Origin: Deltaproteobacteria bacterium
Lineage (GTDB): Bacteria > JADJOY01
DNA length: 64,000 nucleotides
Assembly: GCA_016713535.1 (NCBI GenBank)
Contig: JADJOY010000027.1
Location: forward strand, 1 to 64,000
Reading direction: 5' to 3'
Shown: in pieces, positions 18,410 to 28,911 of the stretch
Layout of the letters: each line of letters begins with the position of its first letter
Numbering within the stretch: the stretch's first letter is position 1
Notes under the pieces: generated by a model
Database searches by the model: none
Told to the model about the DNA's origin: nothing
What the model saw: the letters and a program-made list of their open reading frames with translations, nothing else
Made by a program: the position numbers and the translations under genes

Positions 18410-18735
18410 ATCCGAGCTCGGGAGGGCACGCGCCGCGTGCCCGGCGATACGCCCCGTCGCCTCACCGCCGGTCCCGTCGTTCCCAGTCCGGCCTGGAGGG
18501 CACGGGGCCTTTGGCCCCTACTCCGTCGCCGCCGCAACCTCCGCGCTGAACGCGCCGCTACCGATTCGCGGCCGCGAAGGATCGCCCGGGGAGGGGCACG
18601 CGTCGCGTGCCCGGCGATACGCCCCGTCGCCGCACCGCCGGTCCCGTCGTTCGCTGTCCGGCCTGGAGGGCACGGGGCCTTTGGCCCCTGCTCCGTCGCC
18701 GCCGCAACCTCCCCCGCCTGCGCCCCTCTCCCCGT
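18410..18735. repeat. Dispersed repeat cluster
   Basis: It holds two right-half cloverleaf units (about 18420 and 18592), each followed by a CTGGAGGGCACGGGGCC-type unit with a GGGGCC TTT GGCCCC hairpin, as in 15895-16000. The two blocks are near copies of each other about 175 bp apart, the same period as the large array at 37.6 kb. They abut the 3' end of the JmjC-like gene. Confidence 0.65.
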
Positions 18736-18742
18736 TCACCGC

Positions 18743-19724
18743 CCCCGTATCCGCGTTCCACGAATAGCTGTTCGGGTACGCAAAGCACGTAAAACTCTGG
18801 AGATGCTCGGCTCGAGCGCCTCGACCTGGTGCCACCAGCCGACGAGGATGAAGAGCAGCTCGCCGGGTTCCAGGGTGACCTCGAAGACCCGAGCCTGCGC
18901 CGGGTCGAGCGCGGTCGCGTCGAGGTCGGCGAAGCGGCTCTCGTGGTTACCGACCAGAGGCGCACACGCGGCGGGGACGAGGTGGAAGCGCTTGCGTCCC
19001 CGGAGCTGCGCGATCGCGGCGTTGCACCCCTCGTGGTGCAGCGGCGTGCGCGTGCCGGCCGGGCCGATCCACACCGCGGCGTCGAGGTCGGAGCGCGGCG
19101 GCACCAGGAACTCGGGCAGCGGCTCGAGGTCGGCGAGCAGCACGGCGGCCCCGGGCTGGGCCAGCAGGCGGTTCTTCGCGGTCAGGTAGAAGTCGTTCGA
19201 GCTCGGCCTCGCGGCGATCCGCGCGATCAGCTCGCCCAGGGTGGTGCGACGGCAGAAGCGGTCGAACTCGCGCTGGTAGACATCGGGCTCGGCGTCGCGA
19301 CCGTCCTGGATCTCGACCTCGAGCGCGCCGTGGGCCGAGGTCAGCTGCTCGAACGTCCAGCGCGTGAGCGCCGGCGTGCGCGCGAGCCCGCCGGTCACGA
19401 TCACCGGGCGCTGCGGAGCGTAGTGCTCGGCCAGGAACCGCGCGGCGCTCGGGACCGGCCGCCGCACGATCCCGTCGGGAGCAGCAGCTCGCTCAGCTCA
19501 GCCTGCACGCCGAGCAGCGCGTCGCGACGCCGCAGCGCCTCGGCGATCCGCAGCGCCGCGCGCACGAACGGGTGCCCCCGCGCCGCCGCGACCGCCGCGC
19601 GCGCGTCGGGCTCGGGTAGGCCGCGCTCGACCAGCCGCTTGATCAGGACCTCGTCGGCGACGCCCCGCAACAGGTTGTCGGCCAGCCAACGCTGCCAGTC
19701 GTTCGCCAGCTCAGACCGGCCCAT
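18743..19724 (-). pseudogene. JmjC/Cupin_8-like hydroxylase, frameshifted
   Basis: The helical N-terminus (NDWQRWLADNLLRGVADEVL) runs from ATG 19724, then near 19468 shifts to the frame reading AARFLAEHYAPQRPVIVTGG, the usual start of the Cupin_8/JmjC-like domain. The iron site is visible: the HxE of TPLHHEGCNAAIAQLRGRKR and the distal His of LVGWWHQVEAL. Near 18810 it shifts once more to SFTCFAYPNSYSWNADTG, the expected end of the domain. Such enzymes are 2-oxoglutarate/Fe(II) hydroxylases of proteins or peptides. Both shifts equal one missing base, so the gene could be intact in the organism. It overlaps the upstream membrane-protein gene by 14 bp, indicating an operon. Confidence 0.65.
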
Positions 19725-20133
19725 TGAGCACCGCCAAGCCCACCAGGTACGACGCCGCGTTGAGCGTCGCCGCCAGCGCCAACGCGCGGCCGGCCGTGAG
19801 GTTTCGGAGCGTCGCGCGGTAGATCACGGCCTCGAGCGCGATCACCACCTTCACCCACCCCACCCGCACCAGAAACGGCCCTGGCAGCCAGCGCAGCAAC
19901 CCGAACGTCAAGAGCGGACGGCTGAGCAGGTTCGCCGCGAGCGCCGCCGCGGCGACCGGGGACCCGCGCGTGACCGCGCACGATCACGATGGCGAGTGGG
20001 ACCTCGACGGCGACCGTCAATGCCCACGCCGGCCCCCAGGTGGTCACACCGGGACGGGCCGCGGCGACGTCCGGCGCAGGCCCCAGAGCCCCATCCCGAG
20101 CACTCCGAGCGCCAACACCCACTCCGGCGCCAT
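19711..20133 (-). pseudogene. Small integral membrane protein, frameshifted, in operon with the JmjC-like gene
   Basis: The parts read MAPEWVLALGVLGMGLWGLR, then in another frame WALTVAVEVPLAIVIVRG, then in a third ALAANLLSRPLLTFGLLRWL, VKVVIALEAVIYRATLRN and LAATLNAASYLVGLAVLN. Joined, this would be a protein of about 138 residues with four or five membrane helices. Its stop overlaps the start of the JmjC-like gene. The family is not recognised. The broken frame may be sequence error or decay. Confidence 0.5.
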
Positions 20134-20278
20134 TGGAAAGCGCGCACCCGAGGACCGCGACTCCACCTGTCTCCACGTGCGGCGGCGTCGGCGGAGCCTC
20201 GGTGGTTAGATGCGGCGTCGACGGCTTGTCGGTGACCGCCGGGGAAGGCCCCGGCGAATCCGAGACTTCCCTGTTTTC

Positions 20279-20600
20279 TCATGATCGCCGGATGAGCGCC
20301 GCTATCTCCTCCGCGATTTCCCGAATTGATATGGGTCGGATGTTCGCGCCGCGACCTTCCCGGCGAGCGTCGGGCTGTAGGTGACCTCTCGGCGCTCGAA
20401 GGCCATGCCAGATCGGGAGGATGCGCTGACGACCGGCAACCTCAAGCGCTGCCAGGCCGTCCAGCTCCAGCTGCGGCCATTTCTTCGCAAAGAAAGCGTG
20501 TGACAAAACGACGATTCCGAATCGGCTGCGCACGAGACCGTGATCGATGCGGCGTCGAATGCTATCGCCGATAGCAAGCTCGCTCTCGTCGACTGGTTTG
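20279..20600 (-). pseudogene. Decayed TIR-domain gene (C-terminal part of the domain)
   Basis: The readable pieces are DESELAIGDSIRRRIDHGLV, SRFGIVVLSHAFFAKKWPQL, ELDGLAALEVAG, ILPIWHGL and, in a second frame, VTYSPTLAGKVAARTSD. These match the second half of bacterial TIR domains in order, including the E-x-L-x-x-GDS-I segment around the catalytic glutamate and the F-A-K-x-W-P-Q-x-E-L-D-G-L helix. The sequence upstream (to about 20700) does not read as the first half of a TIR domain, so the N-terminus is lost. There is at least one internal shift. It is a remnant of a defence-type effector. Confidence 0.7.
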
Positions 20601-20802
20601 CCGTGTGACGCGCCGCGTAATGGTGGCGCGAATCTGCACCGTCCGCCGAATGGTGATCCGAGAAGGCATGAACTACCTCGCTTTCTGCCGCATGTGAGCG
20701 ATCCATGCCTGTCTCAGCGGGCCAAGGGCACATGTAGGCGATGCCGCGCCATCGGCTACGATATGTAGTAGATGGGCGGTGCCACGGCATGGCGAAGCGT
20801 GT

Positions 20803-20843
20803 TGTAGCACGACTCGACAAACCACACAAGTGCGTGCTACATT
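20803..20843 (+). promoter_or_regulatory. Promoter and inverted-repeat operator before the small HTH gene
   Basis: A -35-like TCGACA (20814) and -10-like TACATT (20838) are 18 bp apart. The inverted repeat TGTAGCACG (20803-20811) / CGTGCTACA (20833-20841) overlaps the -10, a normal repressor geometry. Confidence 0.45.
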
Positions 20844-20860
20844 ATGGGTATGAGTGAGTT

Positions 20861-21010
20861 ATGAACTCCGCCACCATGAGCGTCCGCGATGCAGCCAAGT
20901 ACCTCGGCGTTTCACGAGAACACGGTTCCGGAACTGGGTGAAGGCCGGCGTGCTCGAGCAATCCCCACTCCCCAACTCGCGCTTTCATCGCTTCGAACAG
21001 CGGAGCTTGA
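20861..21010 (+). pseudogene. Excisionase/MerR-like HTH gene, frameshifted
   Basis: It begins MNSATMSVRDAAKYLGVS, then by a one-base shift continues RFRNWVKAGVLEQSPLPN and RFHRFEQRSLI. This is the usual DNA-binding domain of excisionase/helix-turn-helix-17 proteins (AAxxLGVS..TVRxWVxxGxL..P.RFxRF). Such proteins act in excision of mobile elements or as regulators of adjacent genes; here the neighbour is the large decayed gene on the same strand. Confidence 0.6.
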
Positions 21011-21141
21011 TCAGGTCCAGGTCGCACCGATCGCGACACCTCCGCCGTAGCTCAAGCGCTCAACACCGTTGGCCCCAGAGCTCGTCGACGGGCACCCAAC
21101 TTCATCTGTAGGATCACGCGGAGCGCTCAAGAAGCACTTCC

Positions 21142-24100
21142 GAGCTCATTCGTCGGCTACTCGCATCGGCGCCTGGGATCACAAACCTCTCGATTCGTGC
21201 CGGCGACGGTGTTGCTCTCGAAGGGTGGGACGGGCACGCCACATCGAGTGGGACTAGCTTCCTTCCCGATGGGGAGCTCTTTTTCGAGTTCTCTACAGGC
21301 AAGAACCCCGCCGCAAAGGCCGACGAGAACTACGAGAAGCGCAAGGCCGACCCCCTCGAAGCCGTTCCTGCGAACTCCATCTTCAATCTTCATAACGCCG
21401 CGCCGATGGCGCGACAAAATGAAGTGGGCACGGACTCGACGCGAGAGCGGTTCTTTGCCGACGTTCTGGGTGCTCGACGCGGACGACCTGGAGGCATGTA
21501 CAGTCGGCCCCGGCAGTCCACTACTGGATCTCAGAGCGCCTCGGCCGCCGCCCAGAGGATGCCCAGACTCTTTTCCAATTGGTGGTCCGCTTTTCAGTCG
21601 GCCACGCTTCCACCGATGCCGGCATCACTCTCCGTGGCCGGTCGCAGTGCTGAAGCCGATCGCCTCCACAGCGTTCTATCCGGCGATCCTCAAGCCGTCG
21701 CCGTGCGCACCGTGAGGGAAGAGGATGTTCTCGCCTTCCTCCACGCGGCAATAGCCGCCGGCGGCGCGGCGCTAACGGATCGCGTGCCTCTTGTCATTCG
21801 CTCGGCACCGTTTGGGGCCGCGCAGTCCCGCACCCCGGGCACACGATCCTTCTCGCGGCTTCCGATGGCCCAGACATCCAGACCGCTGTTCGGCACGGTC
21901 ATCATGTCATTCTCGTTTCCTGACTGCGACACGCGGTTCGAAATCCATCCATCGAGCTTGCCTCCGATGCATCGTGCAAAGGCCGCCGAAACCTGCAAGC
22001 TGCCGATATCCAGTTTGATCGAGCGTACCGGCTCGCAGCCCTGGCGCGCGAAGCATGGCAGCCCTTGTTCGTGAATTGGCCAAGAGCCCACGGTCCCGCA
22101 AGACCACTGCCGGTCACCTGGCGCCGACGACCGAGCCATCCTCGCACCGTTAGCTCTCCTGGGCTCGTGGACGACCTCTGAATACGACTGTGACATCGTC
22201 AGCAAGTTCACCCAACAGCCCTGGCCGACCATCGAACGTGTCCTGAACCGCTGGCGCAATACCGACGACCCACCGCCCCAGTCCTATCGGAAACGAATGG
22301 CGCCTAGCATCACCTCGGAAGCGCTGCTGCTGCTCCACGACTCACTCACGACAGACGACCTACGTCGATGGAAGACCCTCTGTACCGAGGTCCTTCTTGA
22401 GCTGAATCCCAAGTTGGAACTGCCACCGTATGCACAACCATAACAGCAAGTTTGCGGTGCAAAACGCCGGAAGGCCTCTCCGTTCTCCGCAAAGGATCGC
22501 GCAAGCCGTCGCCGCTTGCCGGGTCGCTGAGGATGCTCGCTTGCCCGATGGTCTCGCGGCGGATGACCACGCCCGAACTACTGTCCGAAGCCTGCTTCAG
22601 GCTGCTAGCAATGATGATACCGGGCAGACATGGCGATCACTATCTGACGTGTTGCCGGCCCTCGCCGAGGCTTCGCCTACTGCGTTTCTGTACGACGTTC
22701 ATTCAGACCTGGATCGTGCATCGCCGCTCCTTGCCGGCATGTTTCAGGACCGAACCCAAGGCTTCGACGGATTCTTCGCGTCGTCCGCTCATACCGGCCT
22801 CCTATGGGCATTGGGACCCTTGCTGGTCGCCAGACTGATTCTTGACGCCTGTCGCGCCCTGGCACGACTTCACCGGGAATTGACCCAGGCGGCGTTTTCA
22901 AATCGACCACTCGAGAGTCTCGCAAATATCCTCGTGGGCTGGATACTTCAGACATCAGCGCCGCTCGCACGGCGCAAAGAGGTTCTCAAGGCGATTTGCG
23001 GTGATACGCCCGACGTAGGCTGGTCGCTACTACTTGAGCTCTGGCCCGAAGAACGACGAATCGCCACACCACCCGTTCGACCTCGCTTTCGTGATTGGTT
23101 CCCTGATACGCAACGCATTCGAGCATCCGAGCAGTACGATTTCGTTCGACACGTGGTCGGCCTGGCCGTAGAGCTTGCAGCCAATTGCCCTGATCGCTAT
23201 AGCGAGTTGGCAAGCGTATGGACGCCCCTTCCAGCCCGCCGAGCGTGAACGGAGTGATCAGAGTTCCTCAGACGATATCGAACCAGCGTCACTTGACGCG
23301 GGGCAGCGAGTCGACCTTTGGGAAGCTCTCAATTCATCGGTGATCCACCATCAGCGCAACGCCGAGGCTCCATGGTCGCTCAAGGGTGAAGCCCTCTCCC
23401 GACTCCAGGCCCTGGCTACGTGCGTCGAGCCAGGCGACGTCGGGCGGCAGGTGGCCATCTCTTTGACGGCCACCCCGATATCTCCGATGTCGACGTTCAC
23501 GATCACCACACGGGTATGAGGAGAGGCTTCGCACTCTCCAGCGGGAAGCTGTCAGCAAGGCCCTTGCCGCTGGCGGCATCGGCGCGATTGAAAAACTGGC
23601 AGCACATGCACCTCAGCCCAACACCCTAGGGTGGATCGTCGCAGAAGTATCGTCAGATCGCGACCGCGCCACCCTCGGACTGGCTCGCGTCCGATAACGA
23701 CACAGCGTTTCAACGCGAGCTGGCTCTTAGCTGGGTTGGACAGCGGGCAGGAGCCGCGGCACCCCCCGGGTCCGCACCACCTCCAAACAACCAAGCCCGA
23801 GCTGCTGGCTGCTTGCTCTATCGCGCTCCTGCCCGCCAACCGGCAGAAAGCTCTGGGACACCCTGGCCGAACCTCGACAGAGATCTTCTCACGATACTGG
23901 ACTCACGTTGGTCCCCGGCACTTTGCTCCCCGCCGCCCAGCCCCGCCGGCGAGCGGAGTCGGCACAGCCGTAGCGTACCGGCGTTCCTAGAACACGACCG
24001 ACCGTGGAACGCGATTCACCAGGACAAAGGTCCTTCTGACCGAAGGCCCAGCGCAGACAGCCAGTCTCGCTGATCTAGACGGCGCTGGACGCCGCTTCGC

Positions 24101-24850
24101 GGGATCTCGCCAATGCCAAGAGTTCGTCCCACAGCTGAAGTGGGGAAGCTGATCGACTACCTCGAGGCATGCCGAGCCGCTCAGGACAAACTCGTCAAAT
24201 ACGAGTTCGGCTTCTTCGATCTTCGGCATGAGCGAGAGCCGCGCGCGCGTTTCTTCGAGGTGCTCGCGGCTGATCCCCGGCTTTTCGTCTGGTTTATCGA
24301 GCTTGTCTACCGCCTTGGGAAGAATGAGGCTCCGAGAGACCCTCACCGCTGAGGGACAAGAGGAATTCGGTCGGTGCTTGGTCTGTTCTTCACGATTGGA
24401 ACAGGATTCCGGGACTCCTGGAGGACGGGTCGGTCGACTCCGGCCACCTTGCGGGATGGGTCCGCGACGCGCTGACTTGCATTAAGCGAAAAGGACCGGA
24501 CAGAAATCGGTGACGAGCAGATCGGGCAGATACTTTGCGGGCCAGCCCGCCGGGGAGCGATGGCGTCGGCCTGCTGAGGCAGTTCGGGACATTGTCGAGG
24601 CAATAGGCAGCATTGGCATTGAGAGGGGCATCACATCGGCGAACGAAACAAGCGGGGAGCGACATGTCGTGGCCCCTACGACGGCGGCGAGCAGGATAGG
24701 AGCTCAGTCGCGTTGGATTCCGTGGGCTAAGGCAATTGAGTCAAGAAGTGGCGACGAACTACCAGAATTTTGCGAGGGTTGGCCGATGCCTATGAGCGAG
24801 ATGCACGCGACGAAGACCGATGGTGCAAGCGGCGAAATCCGCAGACTCCG
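21142..24850 (+). pseudogene. Remains of one very large gene (about 1200 codons), possible nuclease-like N-terminus
   Basis: A continuous line of sense passes through all three frames. The first block (21142-21380) reads ELIRRLLASAPGITNLSIRA, GDGVALEGWDG and FFEFSTGKNPAAKADENYEK; the D...E-x-S-T..K layout recalls PD-(D/E)xK nucleases. Next come ITPRRWRDKMKWARTRR, LDADDLEA, VHYWISERLGRRPEDAQ (21516), GRSAEADRLHSVLSGDPQAV and EEDVLAFLHAAI. A middle part follows: AADIQFDRAYRLAALAREAW, LAPLALLGSWTTSEYDCDIV and LTTDDLRRWKTLCTEVL, then an open stretch 22550-23248 with GWSLLLELWPEERRIA. The end reads ARFFEVLAADPRLFVWFIEL, VDSGHLAGWVRDALT and LADAYERDARDEDRWCKRR. Shifts occur in both directions, and the base composition is AT-richer than the flanks. 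Probably a horizontally acquired multidomain protein, long inactive. I cannot name the family. Confidence 0.6.
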
Positions 24851-25103
24851 ATTAGCACCCATTCAACTTCGCCTTCCTCAAGGCGCGGGCCCTCCTTCAG
24901 TAGCTTCATGATCCCATATTCATGTTTCTTCCACACGTCTAAGATCTTGTCGGCATGATCGTAGCAAAACTTCTTCGCCCGTCCATCCCGTACTGCTCCA
25001 GATTCCCTGCGGGTTCGAAGGTCGCGGTGGTATATAAACCCTCCTTCACTGAGCCAGGCGGCCAAAAAGAAGATCAGGCGGTTTCTTGAGCCACTGCGGA
25101 ACA

Positions 25104-26458
25104 GGCTCTCCGGCTTTCGTGGGTAGGGCCGGTCAGCGGGCGATTCCGCTGGCAGAGGTCGAGGCCGCCGAGGTGAAAGTAGATCGCGTTGCGGAATCGC
25201 CCGGCTGCGAAATCCCCGCGACGGTACTTGATCCACTGGATCTTCGCGTTCACGCCTTCGGAGCGAGCGTTCGTGATCCCGTGCACCATCGCGTTCAGGA
25301 TGCCGAGCAGGTGATTGCGGATCATCCGCGCGGCTCGAACCATCGGCTCCAGTCGACTGCGCAGCGCCCAGCCGAGCCAGCGCTTCCATGCGCGCGCCCC
25401 CCAGGCATGCGACCGGTAGCGCCACAGCTCCATCGCCAGCTCCTTGATCGCCCAGGCACGCGCCGTCTTGAGCGTGCTCTCGCGCAAGGCCGCGAACGAT
25501 GCCCAGCGGTCCTCGCTGAGGTGCTCCGGGTGCGTGAGCCAGAGGTACTTCGATCGCTTGAGCCGATCGTCGCCGTCGGTGCGCAGCGCCCGGTTCTCCT
25601 CACGCCGCACCCGGTCGACCGCCTGGCCCAGGTGGCTCGCCACGTGGAACTTGTCGAAGCAGACCTCAGCGCGGCCACCGGGATGGTCGCCCTCCCACCG
25701 CCTGGATGTAGGGCCGGTGCATGTCCATCGCGACGGTTTCTACGGCGGCTCGCGCCTCGGCGGATGGTCTCGCGAGATACGTCCCAGGCTGGCCTGCCTG
25801 CGATCGTCGGCGACGTGCACGACGTTCCCTTCGACCTGGTCGATCACGACGGTCACGTACTCGTGCCGCTTCTGGAACGACGTTTCGTCGACGCCGATCC
25901 GGGTCGGCAGCTTGCGCTCGCGGCGCGCGAGGCCGCGTCGAACGGCGCGGCCTTGGATGCCGTCGGCTTCGTCCCACGTGAGCCGGAGCTGACGGGCGAC
26001 GCCGCTGATGCTTGCCCGTGCAGCCAGCCGATCACCAGCGCCTCGAACAGCGCTGTGAAGCGCGAGCCCGCTTCCGCCCACGGGACGGCGACCTGAGCGG
26101 GCCGAAAGCCGCGCAGTCGTCTGCGGCACCTCGGCGACCAGCACCGTCTCGAACTGGCAGGTGTCGAGGTGGCGCCACCTCGCGATGTCGGGTGTCGTAC
26201 CGGGACAGGCCGCCCCGCACTCCGGGCAGTGCAACGCAGCGCCGGAGCGGTGCTCAAGCGTGACCTCGACCCGCTTGCCGGGCATGTCGAGGTGGACCCG
26301 CGTGACGGTCCACGGCTCACGAACTCCGAGAATCTGGGCGTAGAGGTCGGTGTCTCTCACGACCCGAGCGTAGCCCACGGCCTGGCGACGGACGCCCGCA
26401 CTACCGCGCTGTGCCCTCGGCCGATGGTCACCTCACCCACACAACTCCCGGAAGAGCC
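25104..26458 (-). mobile_element. ISL3-family insertion sequence, older inactive copy
   Basis: The ends match those of the intact copy at 28912-30277. The right end on the plus strand is the complement of GGCTCTTCCGGGAGTTGTGT; the left end GGCTCTCCGGCTTTCGTGGGT has lost bases. The body carries the same transposase in the opposite orientation, broken by shifts. No target duplication is visible. It lies about 2.45 kb from the intact copy. Confidence 0.85.
25137..26360 (-). pseudogene. ISL3 transposase, broken
   Basis: It starts [20 protein letters not shown] and is collinear with the intact transposase at 29010 over its length. The zinc-binding CPECGAACPG is retained, but the sense changes frame after FETVLVAEVP and again near 25660. 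The catalytic region [20 protein letters not shown] is still readable. It would not make a working protein. Confidence 0.85.
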
Positions 26459-26603
26459 ACTATCCATTGCACCTGTCGGCATGCGAGATGCGCGATGGTT
26501 GCTCACGTGGTAATCGACGGCCGCAGGTGAACGAAGCGTTCGACGAACACATGCTCGGCGGGCCGAGGCGCCCTTCCTTGATCGCGTAGTTGAGGCTTCT
26601 TTC

Positions 26604-27248
26604 ATGTACGTCCCGATCCGGGTTGTTCGCCATCGCTCGACCATTCGAGCAACAGTCGAGCGCCAGGTGAACTGTGAAGCCTGTCACACTGCTTTCTCTT
26701 ATCACCTGACGCGAGAGTTCGTGGGCTCAAGCTTTCTCGGCTCATTGGGCCTGGACAAGACGGCTACGGCGAGGGCGACGGCAGAGGCACAGGAGGTCAT
26801 GGACCGGTCGCTCGCATCCGCGGTCGACCCAGTCATTTGTCCCGCATGCGGCGTGCTAACGCCGAGCTTGCGGTCGTCGTGGCGTAAGCAGCAGTTCATG
26901 CAGGCATTCGGCCCATTCGCGATCGCCGGCTTCACGTTCTGGGTCGTCGGCTTCTTCGCCGAGCTTCCCGCCTCTCGCCTCGTCGGACTGGCGATCGCCG
27001 CAGCCGGACTGGTGTTCGGGATCGTCGCGGCCTCGATGGATCCGCAGTCCCCACGGCGCAGGTTATGGCCGTTCCCCGCGGTCATGCGGGGCAGCACCAG
27101 CGAGCAGCGATTGACGCGCGCGGACGCTGAGTCGGCGCGCCTGATGGCTTCGGATAGCGACCTGGATCGTTGGTCGTGCCCGAGGTGTAGCGCTGTGAAT
27201 CCGAACAACACGTTCCGATGCAAGGACTGCAAGTACTCTCTGGTTTGA
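26604..27248 (+). CDS. Membrane protein with two zinc-ribbon motifs
   Basis: 214 aa. N-terminal CEACHTAF and a later ICPACG form one probable zinc site. Two adjacent membrane helices (about 100-116 and 124-141, FAIAGFTFWVVGFFAEL and LVGLAIAAAGLVFGIVAA) follow. The C-terminus WSCPRCSAVNPNNTFRCKDC is a classic RanBP2/double-zinc-ribbon-like motif. No enzyme domain is visible. It sits in the cargo between the two ISL3 copies together with immunity-like genes. Function unknown; a membrane scaffold or immunity protein is possible. Confidence 0.6.
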   Translation: MYVPIRVVRHRSTIRATVERQVNCEACHTAFSYHLTREFVGSSFLGSLGLDKTATARATAEAQEVMDRSLASAVDPVICPACGVLTPSLRSSWRKQQFMQAFGPFAIAGFTFWVVGFFAELPASRLVGLAIAAAGLVFGIVAASMDPQSPRRRLWPFPAVMRGSTSEQRLTRADAESARLMASDSDLDRWSCPRCSAVNPNNTFRCKDCKYSLV

Positions 27249-27394
27249 GCGCGCGTACCTCGCCGAACTCGGCGCAGCACCAGTCCGGGACGCGGGACGT
27301 CTGAGATCGATCGCGCGTCAGTCGGTGGCCGCTGGTGAGCGCGGCGTTCCCTTGGCCATCCCGAGATAGAGCCGCTGACGAGGCCGAGGGCACA

Positions 27395-27943
27395 ATGGGT
27401 CTGTTTCGTAGCCGCGTTCCGTCCGAGGCGATTGGATTGTTGCTGGATCGCTCGCTCGCGGTGGCGCGCGTGCTCGAAGCTCATTCGGGCGGCATTCCTG
27501 AGGCGAATCCTCCTTCATCGATCGTCGCTGATGGGCCAGCATGCGGCTCACGGGAGTGCCGTGAAGTTGACAGACTGTTTCGAGGTGTTCCTTGGACACA
27601 ACTTACGCCGCAACAAATCCGAGAGTACCAGGCCGCTTCGACGCTAATGGATGATGGGGCGTTTAGATACTACTTGCCTGCTTTCATGGTTTCCGTTGCC
27701 TTGGGGGACGAGCCGTTCGAGGATTACCTCCTCTACAATTTGCTTCCTGACAGTGAGAATGGAGCTCGTCGGCCCCACATCATGTCGCGAATGACGAATG
27801 AGCAATGCGAGGCGGTGTCCGCATGGCTCAACCTTCTTCGCGCGCGCGGAGTCGACGCGCTTCCGGTCGACCTGGACTTCTTTGAACATGGCGCAGATGC
27901 CTGGGCTCGCAGGTGTGACCCAGACAATGGACCATCGTCGTAG
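27395..27943 (+). CDS. DUF6714-like protein
   Basis: 182 aa. The segment VDRLFRGVPWTQLTPQQI, then REYQAASTLMDDGAFRYYLP, AFMVSVALGD and YLLYNLLPDSE matches the pattern of DUF6714 proteins (a helix pair around AFRYYLPAF). Family members are often found beside polymorphic-toxin genes and act, by inference, as immunity proteins. The first 40 residues are less typical; an alternative frame nearby reads KLIRAAFL, suggesting a pair of compensating one-base errors around 27470. Confidence 0.55.
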   Translation: MGLFRSRVPSEAIGLLLDRSLAVARVLEAHSGGIPEANPPSSIVADGPACGSRECREVDRLFRGVPWTQLTPQQIREYQAASTLMDDGAFRYYLPAFMVSVALGDEPFEDYLLYNLLPDSENGARRPHIMSRMTNEQCEAVSAWLNLLRARGVDALPVDLDFFEHGADAWARRCDPDNGPSS

Positions 27944-28101
27944 GAGCCGGAGCTGCGGTCCCAGGCCCGCGACGCTCGAGCGTGGGGCTACTGAAGCGAG
28001 CTGGGCGCTGCAGCAGACGGATCCCTCGGAGCACTCGTCTGGATCTCGTGGTAGTCAGTGGCCGCAGCGGAGCACTGCGGTCGGCGACGGAGGGCTTACC
28101 G

Positions 28102-28641
28102 GTGGCAGAGGAGTTGCCGATCAGCGTATGTCGCGTCCGCACCTCCGACGGGTGGAAGGACTACGTAACTTGCGTGCACCACCAGACGGCGTTCGCTCGC
28201 GGGCTGACCCCCGAGGCGATCATCGGCGTTCTGCTCCGGCCCATGGATGAGGTCGCGGCCATCACCCCCGAGGTGTTCGCCCGCAACCGGGTGTTTGTGG
28301 ATTTCCTGCATGGGGTGATCGCCCGCCGGGGCCCTGGCCTGCCGGGGTTGGTCGCCGAGGCGCGGCGGCAGGGCGAGGGGGTGGTGTACGTCATCGACCA
28401 GCGGACCCGCACCCCGCAGGGCCGCATCCCGCCGGAGGACATCATCGGGGCGTTCGCGGTCCAGCGTGGGCAGGTCGTACCGGCCTCGTACCAGCGCTGC
28501 CCCCAGCACCTCATCCTGTCGGCCGACGGGTTCTTCCAACTCGGGGCTGAGTTGCAGGCGTGCTTGCTGGACGAATTGGCGAGCCTCCCCGAGACGCCGG
28601 ACCAGGCGCTGCGGATCGTCGGCGCTTCGCGCCGCGACTGA
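28102..28641 (+). CDS. Uncharacterised cytoplasmic protein
   Basis: 179 aa from a GTG start with GGAGGG eight bases upstream; the alternative ATG at 27982 adds 40 Arg/Ser-rich residues of non-coding character. The protein mixes strands and helices (ISVCRVRTSDGWKDYVTCVH, FVDFLHGVIARRGPGLPGLV, VVYVIDQRTRTPQGRIPPED). I do not recognise it. It lies between the DUF6714-like and SF0329-like genes, all on the same strand, which suggests a shared immunity or accessory cluster. Confidence 0.5.
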   Translation: MAEELPISVCRVRTSDGWKDYVTCVHHQTAFARGLTPEAIIGVLLRPMDEVAAITPEVFARNRVFVDFLHGVIARRGPGLPGLVAEARRQGEGVVYVIDQRTRTPQGRIPPEDIIGAFAVQRGQVVPASYQRCPQHLILSADGFFQLGAELQACLLDELASLPETPDQALRIVGASRRD

Positions 28642-28911
28642 TCTCTGCGTTGGCCCACACCATGACGTCGCTCCGCGCTTGGTCATCCCTTCCGAAGGCG
28701 ATTCACGAGCAGCTCGCGCCCTCCCTTCGCGGTCGGGTGGACGTCTTCGTCACTCGCTACAGACACGCGCACGATGGAGATGGGCGATGGGCAATCCGAC
28801 TGGACGGGCAGGAGATCGCCGCGCTTGGCGACATGGTGGCGAGGGCTGAGAGATACGAGCGGGACTACCAGACCCGTGAATCGGGCAGTCCGAGACCGCG
28901 ACAATCGGGTT

